DNA from: Sphingobium sp. HWE2-09
GTDB lineage: Bacteria > Pseudomonadota > Alphaproteobacteria > Sphingomonadales > Sphingomonadaceae
DNA: 42,414 nucleotides
Assembly: GCF_035989265.1 (NCBI RefSeq)
Contig: NZ_JAYKZX010000002.1
Location: 1 to 42,414 of the forward strand
Direction of reading: 5' to 3'
Below are positions 16,265-25,066 of the stretch, piece after piece; position 1 is the first letter of the stretch; the number at the start of each line of letters is the position of its first letter. The translations under genes were made by a program, and so were the position numbers. The notes beneath the pieces are model-generated. The model was not told where the DNA came from, ran no database searches, and saw nothing but the letters and a program-made list of their open reading frames with translations.

Positions 16265-17401
16265 ATGCACGTTAAGAATAGCGTTTATTTGGCCCTGCTT
16301 ACAGGCCTCGCCGGCTGCGCCACCTTGCCTTCCAGCGGTCCCACTGGCGGACAGATCGAAAAATCCGCCGTCTCGCCGAAAGACGGAACGTCTATCCAGT
16401 TGGTTCAGATCCAGGCGGCGACCGACATTCCGGCCCCGGCCATCGCCGCGTCCCCTTCGTCCTTCCTGCCGGTCATGGCGCCGACCCCGACCAACATGGT
16501 CGGCCCGGGCGATATATTGGACATCAACATCTATGAAGCAGGGGTCACCCTGTTTTCAAGCGGTTCCAACACGGGCGCGCTGTCGCAAATCTCCAACACG
16601 CCCGGCGTCCAGGTGCAGAAACTGCCCCCTACCCGGGTCGATGATCAGGGCGACATCGTCATTCCCTATGCCGGGACGCTGCATGTCGCGGGGCTGACGA
16701 CCAATGAGGTCGAAGCGACGATCCGCAACTCGCTCAAGCGCCTGTCGCAAAATCCGCAGGTGCTGGTGACGTTGAGCCAGGTCATCACCAACTCGATTAT
16801 CGTGGGTGGCGAAGTGGCCAAGCCCGGTCGCCTGGTGCTGCAGACGAATCGCGAAAGCCTGTCCGACGTCATCGCCCTGGCCGGCGGTTATCGCGGGGAT
16901 TCGAAGGATCTGATGGTCCGCATCCTGCGCGGCAGTTCCAGCGCGGACATCCGTATCAACGACATGGTCGAAGATCCCACGCTCGACGTGCGCATCCGTC
17001 CGGGCGACCGGCTGATGCTGGTGGACGATCCCCGCACCTATTCCATCCTCGGCGCGTCGGGCCGGGTGGAGCAGGTGCCCTTCCGCCGCTCGACCGTGTC
17101 GCTGGCCGAAGCGGTCGCAACCGCCGGCGGCACCAATCCCAATCTGGGCGATCCCGCCGCCATCTTCCTGTTCCGCTACACGCGCGATGCGCAGGGGCAG
17201 GAAGTGCCGATCGTCTATCATCTCAACATGATGAACACCGGCGCCTACTTCCTGTCGCAAAAATTCGTGATGCAGGACAAGGACGTCCTCTATTTCGGCA
17301 ATGCAGCAGCCAATCAACCCAGCAAGCTTGTCCAGCTCATCAGTCAGCTATTCTCGCCCATTCTGACCGTAACCAGTGCGGTATCTGTCATACAAAGGTG
17401 A
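16265..17401 (+). CDS. Outer-membrane polysaccharide export lipoprotein (KpsD/Wza-like)
   Basis: A 378-residue lipoprotein with lipobox LTGLAGC (Cys18), the size of Wza (about 379). A polysaccharide-export domain begins near 80 (VGPGDILDINIYEAG), followed by VVGGEVAKPGRL-type beta-grasp (SLBB) segments and a second one near 255 (YSILGASGRV). The C-terminus ends in a short helical stretch (about 355-378), as in proteins that span the outer membrane by helices. It should form the outer-membrane channel for the polysaccharide moved by KpsMT/KpsE, whose genes are divergent across a 196-bp region. It is the first gene of the rml operon, 60 bp before rmlC. Confidence 0.92.
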   Translation: MHVKNSVYLALLTGLAGCATLPSSGPTGGQIEKSAVSPKDGTSIQLVQIQAATDIPAPAIAASPSSFLPVMAPTPTNMVGPGDILDINIYEAGVTLFSSGSNTGALSQISNTPGVQVQKLPPTRVDDQGDIVIPYAGTLHVAGLTTNEVEATIRNSLKRLSQNPQVLVTLSQVITNSIIVGGEVAKPGRLVLQTNRESLSDVIALAGGYRGDSKDLMVRILRGSSSADIRINDMVEDPTLDVRIRPGDRLMLVDDPRTYSILGASGRVEQVPFRRSTVSLAEAVATAGGTNPNLGDPAAIFLFRYTRDAQGQEVPIVYHLNMMNTGAYFLSQKFVMQDKDVLYFGNAAANQPSKLVQLISQLFSPILTVTSAVSVIQR

Positions 17402-17461
17402 TTTTGCACGTCCATTGTGCAATTCATCGTTGATGACAGCGATATGGTTATAAGGAATGAC

Positions 17462-18043
17462 ATGGATATCCAGACTTACGACATAGCCGGCGTCGCGCTC
17501 CTCACTCCGCGCCATATCGGCGATGAGCGGGGCTATTTCGCGGAAACCTTCCGCGCTGATCTGTTTGCCGACCGGATCGGCACCTTTGATTTCGTACAGG
17601 ATAATGAATTGCGCAGCGCCCGCGTCGGCACCATTCGCGGCCTGCATTTTCAAAGCGATCCCCATGCCCAGGGCAAGCTGGTGCGGTGCACCGCCGGCGC
17701 CTTGTTTGACGTTGCCGTCGACATCCGGCAGGGATCGCCCACCTACGGGCAGTGGGTGGCCGAAACGCTGACGCCCGACAATGGCAAGCAGCTCTGGGTG
17801 CCGCCCGGCTTCGCCCATGGCTTCTGCTCGCTGGAGCCGGATACGGTCATCGCCTACAAGGTCAGCGGCGGCTATTACAGCGTCGCATGCGACAAGGGGC
17901 TGGCCTGGAACGATCCAGCGATCGGCATCGTCTGGCCCGATGTCGCCGACGCCGATACGCTCTCAGCCAAGGATCGGGTGCAGCCGCTGCTCGCCGATCT
18001 TCCTGCCTATTTCACCTGCCAAAACCTCATTGGGAGCGTCTGA
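17462..18043 (+). CDS. rmlC: dTDP-4-dehydrorhamnose 3,5-epimerase
   Basis: A 193-residue RmlC cupin that converts dTDP-4-keto-6-deoxyglucose to dTDP-4-keto-L-rhamnose. Visible motifs are RGLHFQ (59-64, with the catalytic-base His62), VDIRxGSPTYG (87-96) and PPGFAHGF (114-121). ATG 17462 is used because AAGGA sits 7 nt upstream and the protein then has the usual family length; an upstream frame from 17417 adds 15 residues with no such site. It is the first of four rhamnose genes, 3 bp before rmlB. Confidence 0.94.
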   Translation: MDIQTYDIAGVALLTPRHIGDERGYFAETFRADLFADRIGTFDFVQDNELRSARVGTIRGLHFQSDPHAQGKLVRCTAGALFDVAVDIRQGSPTYGQWVAETLTPDNGKQLWVPPGFAHGFCSLEPDTVIAYKVSGGYYSVACDKGLAWNDPAIGIVWPDVADADTLSAKDRVQPLLADLPAYFTCQNLIGSV

Positions 18044-18046
18044 CCC

Positions 18047-19129
18047 ATGCGCGTAATCGTCACCGGCGGTGCCGGCTTCATCGGCTCGGCTCTCGTTCGC
18101 TATCTGGTGCTGGAAAAGGGCTATGACGTCCTGACCATCGACGCGCTGACCTATGCAGGCTGCGAAGCCTCGCTCAAGGAAGTCGAGGGCAAGAACACGC
18201 ACCAGTTCCTGCACGCCAATATCTGCGACCGCGCGGCGATGGATGCGGCGATCACCGGGTTCAAGCCGGATCGCATCATGCATCTGGCCGCCGAAAGCCA
18301 TGTCGACCGCTCGATCACCGGCGCGGCCGACTTCATCCAGACGAACGTCGTGGGCAGCTTCACCCTGCTGGAAGCCGCGCGCGCCTATTGGAACGGCTTG
18401 GAAGGCGATGCGAAGGCCGCATTCCGCTTCCTCCACGTCTCGACCGACGAAGTCTATGGCTCGCTGGGCGACGAAGGCCTGTTCGAGGAAACCACCCCCT
18501 ACGACCCCAGCTCGCCCTATTCGGCGTCGAAGGCCGCATCCGACCACCTCGCCAAGGCGTGGCAGCGCACCTATGGCCTGCCGGTAGTGGTGTCCAATTG
18601 CTCGAACAATTACGGGCCGTACCACTTCCCCGAAAAGCTCATTCCGCTGACCATTCTCAACGCGCTCGCGGGCCGCAAACTGCCGGTCTATGGCAAGGGT
18701 GAGAATATCCGCGACTGGCTCTATGTCGACGATCACGCCCGCGCGCTGGACATCATCATCGAAAAGGGCACGCCCGGCGAAACCTACAATGTCGGCGGCC
18801 GCAACGAGCGCAAGAATATCGACGTCGTACTGCGCATCTGCGCGGTGCTGGACGAATTGGTGCCGACCGACAAGCCCCGTGCCGAGCTGATCGAATATGT
18901 CACCGATCGTCCGGGCCATGACGCCCGCTATGCGATCGACGCGACCCGCCTGGAAAATGAATTGGGCTGGAAGGCGCAGGAGAATTTCGACAGCGGCATC
19001 GAAAAGACGGTGCGCTGGTATCTGGAAAACCAATGGTGGTGGCAGCCGCTGCGCGATCAATATGACGGCCAGCGTCTGGGCCTCGACACTGCGGCGCCCG
19101 CCCCCATAGCGTCCGGGGTGCCTGCATGA
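18047..19129 (+). CDS. rmlB: dTDP-glucose 4,6-dehydratase
   Basis: A 360-residue extended SDR enzyme that oxidises and dehydrates dTDP-glucose in dTDP-rhamnose synthesis. The NAD loop GGAGFIG is at 7-13, the catalytic TDE at 133-135 and YSASK at 158-162 (Tyr158, Lys162). NNYGP and the RDWLYVDDH segment are those of RmlB. It starts 3 bp after rmlC and overlaps rmlD by 4 bp (ATGA), so the genes form one translationally coupled unit. Confidence 0.96.
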   Translation: MRVIVTGGAGFIGSALVRYLVLEKGYDVLTIDALTYAGCEASLKEVEGKNTHQFLHANICDRAAMDAAITGFKPDRIMHLAAESHVDRSITGAADFIQTNVVGSFTLLEAARAYWNGLEGDAKAAFRFLHVSTDEVYGSLGDEGLFEETTPYDPSSPYSASKAASDHLAKAWQRTYGLPVVVSNCSNNYGPYHFPEKLIPLTILNALAGRKLPVYGKGENIRDWLYVDDHARALDIIIEKGTPGETYNVGGRNERKNIDVVLRICAVLDELVPTDKPRAELIEYVTDRPGHDARYAIDATRLENELGWKAQENFDSGIEKTVRWYLENQWWWQPLRDQYDGQRLGLDTAAPAPIASGVPA

Positions 19130-20013
19130 AGATCGCCGTGACCGGGACGACCGGACAGGTCGTCACCAGTCTGATCGAACGGGGTGCCGCTGCCGGGCAT
19201 GACGTGATTGCGATCGGTCGCCCCGATCTCGACCTTGCCGATCCGGCCTCGATTGCGCGCGCGCTGGCCGCCGCCGCCCCTGACATCATCGTCTCGGCCG
19301 CCGCCTATACGGCGGTGGACAAGGCGGAGAGCGAGAGCGACCTTGCCCATGCCGTCAACGCCGCAGGCGCGGGCGCGGTGGCGCAGGCGGCCAGAGCGCT
19401 GGGCGTGCCGCTCATCCATATCTCGACCGACTATGTCTTCGACGGGATGCTCAACCGCCCCTATGTCGAAAGCGATCCCACCGGTCCCACCGGCGTCTAT
19501 GGCGCATCCAAACTGGCGGGCGAACAGGCGGTTCTCGCCACCCATGACGACAGCGCCGTGCTGCGCGTCGCCTGGGTCTACAGCCCGTTCGGCAATAATT
19601 TCCTCAAGACCATGCTGCGTCTGGCGGGCGACCGCGACCAAGTGTCGGTGGTGGCCGATCAGGTCGGCAACCCGACCAGCGCGCTCGCGATCGCCGATGG
19701 CATATTGGCCGTAGCTACCAATATGGTATCCGATAGTAGCCCTGGGCTGCGCGGTATCTTCCATATGACGGCGCAGGGCGAAGGCAGCTGGGCCGATTTT
19801 GCGCAAGGGATCTTCGCCGCGTCTGCGGCGCGCGGCGGACCATCGGCGTCGGTACGGCCGATCGGTACGGCCGACTATCCCACGCCCGCCACCCGTCCGG
19901 CCAATTCGCGGCTCGCCTGCCGCAGGATCGCGGACGTCCATGGCGTCACTCTGCCGGACTGGCGCACGTCGCTGGACGATGTGATGGACAGGCTGCAACC
20001 GGCAACCAACTGA
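19126..20013 (+). CDS. rmlD: dTDP-4-dehydrorhamnose reductase
   Basis: A 295-residue SDR reductase that makes dTDP-L-rhamnose in the last step of the pathway. The nucleotide loop TGTTGQ is at 6-11, STDYVFDG at 100-107, and YGASK at 125-129 (Tyr125, Lys129). The length is normal and the gene is intact. Its start overlaps the rmlB stop by 4 bp, and rmlA follows after 21 bp with a GGGGA-type ribosome site. Confidence 0.95.
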   Translation: MKIAVTGTTGQVVTSLIERGAAAGHDVIAIGRPDLDLADPASIARALAAAAPDIIVSAAAYTAVDKAESESDLAHAVNAAGAGAVAQAARALGVPLIHISTDYVFDGMLNRPYVESDPTGPTGVYGASKLAGEQAVLATHDDSAVLRVAWVYSPFGNNFLKTMLRLAGDRDQVSVVADQVGNPTSALAIADGILAVATNMVSDSSPGLRGIFHMTAQGEGSWADFAQGIFAASAARGGPSASVRPIGTADYPTPATRPANSRLACRRIADVHGVTLPDWRTSLDDVMDRLQPATN

Positions 20014-20034
20014 TCTTTTTGGGGACGACGGATT

Positions 20035-20904
20035 ATGAAGGGTATCATTCTCGCCGGGGGTAGCGGTACGCGTCTCTATCCGATGACGCTGTCGACCTCG
20101 AAACAGCTTATGCCTGTCTATGACAAGCCGATGATCTATTATCCGCTCAGCACGTTGATGCATGCGGGCATCCGCGAAGTCCTCATCATCTCCACCCCGC
20201 GCGACCTGCCTGCCTTCCGGTCGCTCCTGGGTGACGGCGCCGCCTGGGGCATGACCATCGAATATGCGGAACAGCCCAGCCCCGACGGCCTGGCCCAGGC
20301 CTATATCATCGGCGCCGATTTCGTCGCGGGGCAACCGTCCGCGCTGATCCTGGGCGACAATATCTATCATGGCCACGGTCTGCCCGAAATCCTCGCCAGC
20401 GCCTCGTCGCGCAGCAGCGGCGCCAGCGTCTTCGCCTATCATGTCAACGATCCCGAACGCTATGGCGTGGTCAGCTTCGACAAGGACATGAAGGCCGTCT
20501 CGATCGAGGAGAAGCCGGAAAATCCCCAGTCCAACTGGGCGGTCACCGGCCTCTATTTCTATGACGCACAGGTCGTGGACATCGCCGCCAACCTCCAGCC
20601 CTCGGCGCGCGGCGAGCTGGAAATCACCGACGTGAACCGCGTCTATCTGGAACGCGGCGAACTCAATGTCGAAATCATGGGCCGCGGCTATGCCTGGCTC
20701 GACACCGGCACGCCCGACAGCCTGCTCGACGCCGCCGACTTCGTCCGCGTCCTCGAAAAGCGCCAGGGCTTCAAGATCGCCAGTCCCGAAGAGATCGCCT
20801 TCCGGCAGGGTTTTATCGATGGACCGCAGCTGGAAAAGGCGATCGTCAAGCTCGGCAAGTCCGACTATGGTCGCTATTTGCGCGGCGTACTGGCCGAAGG
20901 CTGA
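20035..20904 (+). CDS. rmlA: Glucose-1-phosphate thymidylyltransferase
   Basis: A 289-residue nucleotidyltransferase that joins dTTP and glucose-1-phosphate to give dTDP-glucose, the first step of dTDP-rhamnose synthesis. The signature GGSGTRLYP is at 8-16, with [16 protein letters not shown] following, LGDN for the metal site, and EEKP in the middle. All are canonical for RmlA. Glucose-1-phosphate must be supplied by a chromosomal phosphoglucomutase, or by the ManB-type mutase coded nearby if it is bifunctional. The rml set is complete and looks functional. Confidence 0.96.
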   Translation: MKGIILAGGSGTRLYPMTLSTSKQLMPVYDKPMIYYPLSTLMHAGIREVLIISTPRDLPAFRSLLGDGAAWGMTIEYAEQPSPDGLAQAYIIGADFVAGQPSALILGDNIYHGHGLPEILASASSRSSGASVFAYHVNDPERYGVVSFDKDMKAVSIEEKPENPQSNWAVTGLYFYDAQVVDIAANLQPSARGELEITDVNRVYLERGELNVEIMGRGYAWLDTGTPDSLLDAADFVRVLEKRQGFKIASPEEIAFRQGFIDGPQLEKAIVKLGKSDYGRYLRGVLAEG

Positions 20905-20945
20905 ACGCCGATTGGACCTTTTCCTGCAAGGATAGTTACAGCAGG

Positions 20946-21760
20946 ATGCTGACACAAAAGCTTTCCCGCCATTATGTCGAAAAGCCATGGGGCCGAACCG
21001 ACCTTCCCCGATCTTCGCTACTGATACAGGGCAAAAGATCGGGGAAGTCTGGTTCGAAAGTCCTGACGGGCGCGACTTGCCGTTGCTAGTCAAATATATC
21101 TTCACCAGCGAACGGCTGTCGATCCAGGTCCATCCCGACGATGCGCAGGCGCACGCCAGGGGGCTGGCGCGCGGCAAGGAGGAAATCTGGTATATCCTCG
21201 ATTGCGCGCCCGGCGCGACGCTGGGCATCGGCCTGACTGCGCCCATGACCCCGGACCAGTTCCGCGCCGCCGCACAGGACGGATCGCTGGAACAGTGGAT
21301 AGACTGGAAACCGGTCAAGCCGGGCGACTGCTATTTCATTCCGGCGGGAACGGTCCATGCGATCGGCGCGGGCATCATATTGGCCGAGATTTAGCAGAAT
21401 GCCGACGTCACCTATCGCCTCTATGACTATGGCCGCCCCCGCGAACTGCATCTGGAAGACGGCGTAGCGGTCAGCCGCCTCCAGCCTTATGACCGCGCCC
21501 TGATCGAAGCGCCGCTGGGCAACGAAGCGCGGCTGATCGGTGACGATGAAGCCCCCTTCTCGCTCGATCTCGTCCACTGGAACGAAGACCGGACTGTCAA
21601 TGTGCCCCCTGGCAAGCTGCTATGGTTCACGCCGCTCACCGGCGCGGGGACGGTCAATGGCTTGTCCTGGGAACAGGGCGACTGCCTGCTGCTGGAGGGC
21701 GACTGCGCCTTCACCCTGACGGCAGGCCCGGTGTCCGCCCTGCTCGCCATACCGCGCTGA
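20946..21760 (+). pseudogene. manA: Mannose-6-phosphate isomerase, class I (broken)
   Basis: Reading from ATG 20946 gives a typical start (HYVEKPWGRTDLP) that is lost at a run of four C at 21006-21009. One extra C would restore PIFATDTGQKIGEVWFESP in the second frame. That frame carries the isomerase core, including a QVHPDD metal motif, until an in-frame TAG at 21392. The homologous sequence then continues without a break from QNADVTYRLYDYG to the TGA at 21758. So two lesions are visible: a one-base deletion and a nonsense change (CAG to TAG is the simplest explanation). The enzyme would interconvert fructose-6-phosphate and mannose-6-phosphate, feeding manB and manC on the opposite strand. 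The chromosome must supply this step. The frameshift alone could be a sequencing error; the stop is less likely to be. Confidence 0.88.
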
Positions 21761-21866
21761 ACGGGATGGCGCAGGCCCGACCTGCCGTCATCGCAAAGAG
21801 GACAAGTGGGTGGATTTGGTGAGGAACGCGGACGATCCGCCTCCACCCCGCGCGCATCGAATGCGC

Positions 21867-21958
21867 CGCAAGCCATTGAAAATAAATGAAAAACTGACGG
21901 GGTGCGTTCAATCGCGCTGATCCGCCCGTAATAAATCATTATTTATCAATGGCTTGCG
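21867..21958. repeat. Inverted repeat in the convergent manA/manB gap
   Basis: CGCAAGCCATTGA (21867-21879) and its exact complement TCAATGGCTTGCG (21946-21958), with AT-rich flanks inside both arms. The 92-bp unit lies between convergent manA and manB. It could be a bidirectional terminator or a tiny mobile repeat; no flanking target duplication is evident. Confidence 0.45.
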
Positions 21959-22043
21959 ACTTCGCTTACGCGAGCAACTGTTTCACTCGCTGTCTCACAA
22001 CGACAGTGCAGCCCTCCCGCCGACCGTGCAGCCCCGCCCCCAA

Positions 22044-23537
22044 TCAGGCCGGAATGCGGTAATCCCGCACCAGCGCCAGCGCCTCTCCATTGAGCGTCGC
22101 CGCCCGTTCCGCACTGTCGCTCTCGGTATAGCAGCGCAGCTCCGGCGCATTGCCGCTCGGTCGCAGATGGATGATGTCGCCGCCGTCAAAATGGATACGC
22201 AGCCCGTCGGTCCGGTCGATGCCGTCCGCCTTGCCCGCCAGCGTCCCGAACATGGCCGTCAGCCGCGCCAGGATGGCGGCCTCGTCCCCCTGCTCCAGAT
22301 GCGCGATCAGCGCCTGGCTCTGTGCGGTCGGATAGTCCTGCAACCGCTCGCTGAACGTATAGCGTTCGGGCAATTGCGCCTGCAGCGCCGACAATGTCAC
22401 GCCCTGCCGCCGCGCATCGACCAGCACCGACAGGATCGGCAGCACCGCGTCCCGCGTCGGCAGCGCGCCCAGGGTCCGCCCCCCGACGTCGACCGGGGTC
22501 GCCAGCAGAAAACCGCCATTGGCCTCATAGCCGCACACGCTCGCCTGACCATCGGCGACCAGCGCGTTCATCGCCTCGATCACGAAGGGCGACCCGATCC
22601 GCGTCCGTCGCACGGCGTCGAACAGACCCGACAGTTCGACCGCGCTGTTGCCGCTGACCGGCGTCGCGATCGCCGCGATGCCCAGCGCCCGCGCGCTCAA
22701 TATGCCCAGCACGTCGCCGCGCATCCAGACGCCCTGTTCGTCCGCCAGCAGCGGCCGATCGCTGTCTCCGTCGGTCGACAGGATCGCGTCCAGTTGAAGG
22801 TCCGCCGCCCATTGCCGCGCCAGCTTCTGGTCTTCGGGACGGACCGCTTCGGTATCGACGGGAATGAAGCGATCCGACCGGCCCAGCGATACCGCTTCCC
22901 CGCCCAGCGCCGCGACCAGCGCGACCATGATGTCGCGGCCGACCGCCGAATGTTCATAGACGCCAAGCTTCATGCCCGCCAGCGCCTGCACGCCGAAGGC
23001 ATCGACATAGCGCGCGATATAGGGCGTGGCGGCATCCACTAGCGGCTCTGCGGGCGCTGCATCCTTCAACATCCCGTCCTCGTCGAACAGGTCGGGCAAG
23101 GCAACGGCCTGCGCCCGGATCGCCAACTCGTCGGGCTTGAGCACTTCACCGTCGGTGCGGTTGAACTTGATGCCGTTGCGGTCGTCGGGGATATGGCTGC
23201 CCGTCACCATCAGCGACGGGATATCGCGTTCAAATCCGTAAGCCGCCACCGCCGGTGAAGGCACGAACCCGCAATGGTCGACCTCTCCACCCATATGCCG
23301 CACCGCCGCAGCGCAGGCCGCCATGATGCGGGGGCTGGACGGGCGCAGATCACCGGCGATCGCGACATGGGTGCCGGGCGCGAACTGCCCGATGGCAGAC
23401 AGATGCTGCAGGAAGGCGGCGGTATAGGCGAAGCAGACCCGGTCCGTCATCGCACTGACCAGCCCACGCGCACCGCTGGTGCCGAACGCGACGCCGGACT
23501 GCGCCATCAGGTCGGCGATGGAAACATTTTGGGTCAT
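22044..23537 (-). CDS. manB: Phosphomannomutase (alpha-D-phosphohexomutase family)
   Basis: A 497-residue phosphohexomutase. The phosphoserine loop TGSHIPDDRNG starts at 112 (Ser114), the metal loop DGDSDR is at 256-261, and the phosphate-binding RPSGNAPELR lies near the C-terminus. The sugar-binding loop reads GYEANGGF, a known variant of GEESGH. The enzyme would turn mannose-6-phosphate into mannose-1-phosphate for ManC; use of glucose phosphates is possible. It starts inside the manC stop (ATGA overlap), so the two are coupled. The gene is intact, unlike manA across the convergent gap. Confidence 0.9.
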   Translation of the reverse strand: MTQNVSIADLMAQSGVAFGTSGARGLVSAMTDRVCFAYTAAFLQHLSAIGQFAPGTHVAIAGDLRPSSPRIMAACAAAVRHMGGEVDHCGFVPSPAVAAYGFERDIPSLMVTGSHIPDDRNGIKFNRTDGEVLKPDELAIRAQAVALPDLFDEDGMLKDAAPAEPLVDAATPYIARYVDAFGVQALAGMKLGVYEHSAVGRDIMVALVAALGGEAVSLGRSDRFIPVDTEAVRPEDQKLARQWAADLQLDAILSTDGDSDRPLLADEQGVWMRGDVLGILSARALGIAAIATPVSGNSAVELSGLFDAVRRTRIGSPFVIEAMNALVADGQASVCGYEANGGFLLATPVDVGGRTLGALPTRDAVLPILSVLVDARRQGVTLSALQAQLPERYTFSERLQDYPTAQSQALIAHLEQGDEAAILARLTAMFGTLAGKADGIDRTDGLRIHFDGGDIIHLRPSGNAPELRCYTESDSAERAATLNGEALALVRDYRIPA

Positions 23538-24631
23538 GCGGCGTCGTCCGCCGCCTTGAGCGCCTTGATCGCGTCGGTCACCTGTCGGACCTTCTGCGAT
23601 TCCCCGCGCTTCAGGATCATGACGTCGCCCTGTGACACGACAACGATCAGGTCATCGACATCGACCAGCGTGACGCGCGGCCCGTCGCTATGGACCAGGC
23701 ACCCTCGTGCGCCCAGCAGCAATGCGTCGCCTCGCACGGCATTGTCGCTTTCGTCCCGGTCGCTCACCGCATGGAGTGAATCCCAGCTGCCCACGTCCGA
23801 CCAGCCCATCGCGACCGGCACGCAGGCGACCTGGCTTTCGCGCTCCATGATCGCATAATCGACCGAGTCCGACGGGCATTGCGCAAACAGGGCGTCGTCG
23901 GGATAGACGCGCCCGCCTCTTTCTCCGCCTTCACGCCGGGCCTGTGCCAGCGCTTGGCGCACCATGTCCAGCATCAGTGGCTGATGGCGTTGCAGCGCGG
24001 CCAGATAGGCGTCGGCGCGGAACAGGAAGATCCCCGCGTTCCAGCTATGATTGCCTTCCGCGAGCATTCGCTGCGCATTGGCCAGGTCGGGCTTCTCAAC
24101 AAAGCGCTCTACCTCATGCACTTCTGCGCCGCACACCCGGCCCATCTGGATATAGCCATAGCCGGTTTCCGGCCCGTCAGGCGTGATGCCGAAGGTCACC
24201 AGCCATCCTTGCGCCACCAGCGGCAGCGCGCGGGCAATAGCGTCGTGAAAGGCGGGCAGGTCGGCGATGACATGGTCGCTCGGCATCACCAGCAACGCCT
24301 CATCCCCCTGCGCCTCCAGCGCGGCGAGGGTGATCGCAGGTGCGGTGTTGCGGCCGACCGGCTCCAGCATCAGCGTATAATCCGCGATGCCGGCCTCGCT
24401 CATCTGCTCGTCGATCCTGTCGGCATGGGCGGCGTTGGCCACCAGGATGGGACGGCCCACGCGCGCCGCAGCCAGATCCTGCGTGCGCACTGCGGTCAGT
24501 TGCAGCATCGTTTCAGGGGCGGTCAGCGGCAAAAGCTGCTTGGGACATTCGGGTCGCGACATCGGCCACAGGCGCGTGCCTGATCCGCCAGACAGGATGA
24601 CGGGAAGGATGGTCATGAGGTCGCTGGTCAT
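23534..24631 (-). CDS. manC: Mannose-1-phosphate guanylyltransferase
   Basis: A 365-residue GDP-mannose pyrophosphorylase. The signature GGSGTRLWPMSR is at 15-26, followed by PKQLLPL, VMPSDHVI, an FVEKP lysine motif and a GWSDVGSWDSL segment. All are typical of ManC/AlgA. It is about 100 residues shorter than bifunctional AlgA-type enzymes because the C-terminal isomerase domain is absent; a separate ManA is thus needed, and the plasmid copy is broken. ATG 24631 is preferred over 24679 (no family sequence upstream) and 24616 (no ribosome site); it has an AGG 8 nt upstream. It is divergent from the small gene at 24887. Confidence 0.92.
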   Translation of the reverse strand: MTSDLMTILPVILSGGSGTRLWPMSRPECPKQLLPLTAPETMLQLTAVRTQDLAAARVGRPILVANAAHADRIDEQMSEAGIADYTLMLEPVGRNTAPAITLAALEAQGDEALLVMPSDHVIADLPAFHDAIARALPLVAQGWLVTFGITPDGPETGYGYIQMGRVCGAEVHEVERFVEKPDLANAQRMLAEGNHSWNAGIFLFRADAYLAALQRHQPLMLDMVRQALAQARREGGERGGRVYPDDALFAQCPSDSVDYAIMERESQVACVPVAMGWSDVGSWDSLHAVSDRDESDNAVRGDALLLGARGCLVHSDGPRVTLVDVDDLIVVVSQGDVMILKRGESQKVRQVTDAIKALKAADDAA

Positions 24632-24806
24632 ATTTCGCCTGGATCGCGTTGAAGTGCATCTTATGGCAGCCCGCCACAATCGACGTGGGTTTCATGATCG
24701 GAAAGAGACGGCTTGCCAAGTCATTAAACAAAGGCAATTTGCTAGGCGCGTTTGCCTGCTGTCGATTTCGCTCGACTGGCTTATGGGTCTGCACCCTAAA
24801 GCTGGT

Positions 24807-24837
24807 GATCGATCGGGACGTGCGATGCGGATCGATC
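24807..24837. promoter_or_regulatory. Paired GATCGATC palindromes upstream of the 24887 gene
   Basis: Two copies of the 8-bp palindrome GATCGATC at 24807-24814 and 24830-24837, 23 bp apart (about two helix turns). They lie in the divergent manC/24887 promoter region, 50-80 bp before the plus-strand start. The helical phasing suggests a possible regulator site, but short GC-rich palindromes also arise by chance. Confidence 0.25.
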
Positions 24838-24886
24838 TTGATCCTTGTCAATGGATCTCGCGTCTTCCAGATGAGGAGTTATTACC

Positions 24887-25066
24887 ATGCCCGACGACGT
24901 ACCCGCCGCCCTCGAACGCTTCCAGCGGTTCATCGGCAGCTTTTCCTCTGACGCCATGATCGACGCTGACAGCGGCTTCACCGCCGCCGATGGCATCCTG
25001 CTTGCCGGCGAAATCGAAATGGCCGCGCATCAACCGCAGGCTGATGACGAAAGTCCGATCGACTGA
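24887..25066 (+). CDS. Small hypothetical protein, 59 residues
   Basis: A 60-codon frame from ATG 24887 with a strong GAGGAG 8 nt upstream. Its stop TGA overlaps the ATG of the secreted-protein gene (TGATG), so the two are translationally coupled. The acidic peptide starts MPDDVPAALERFQRFIG, contains SGFTAADGILLAGEIEMAA, and ends in an Asp/Glu-rich tail. No signal peptide or membrane segment is seen. I recognise no family. Coupling suggests it is made in step with the secreted protein. Confidence 0.7.
   Translation: MPDDVPAALERFQRFIGSFSSDAMIDADSGFTAADGILLAGEIEMAAHQPQADDESPID

Noticed and set aside
19057..21318. Open frame of 753 codons on the minus strand over rmlD and rmlA
   Set aside because: Antisense shadow of well-conserved rml genes with His/Arg/Gly-rich composition and no recognisable domain.
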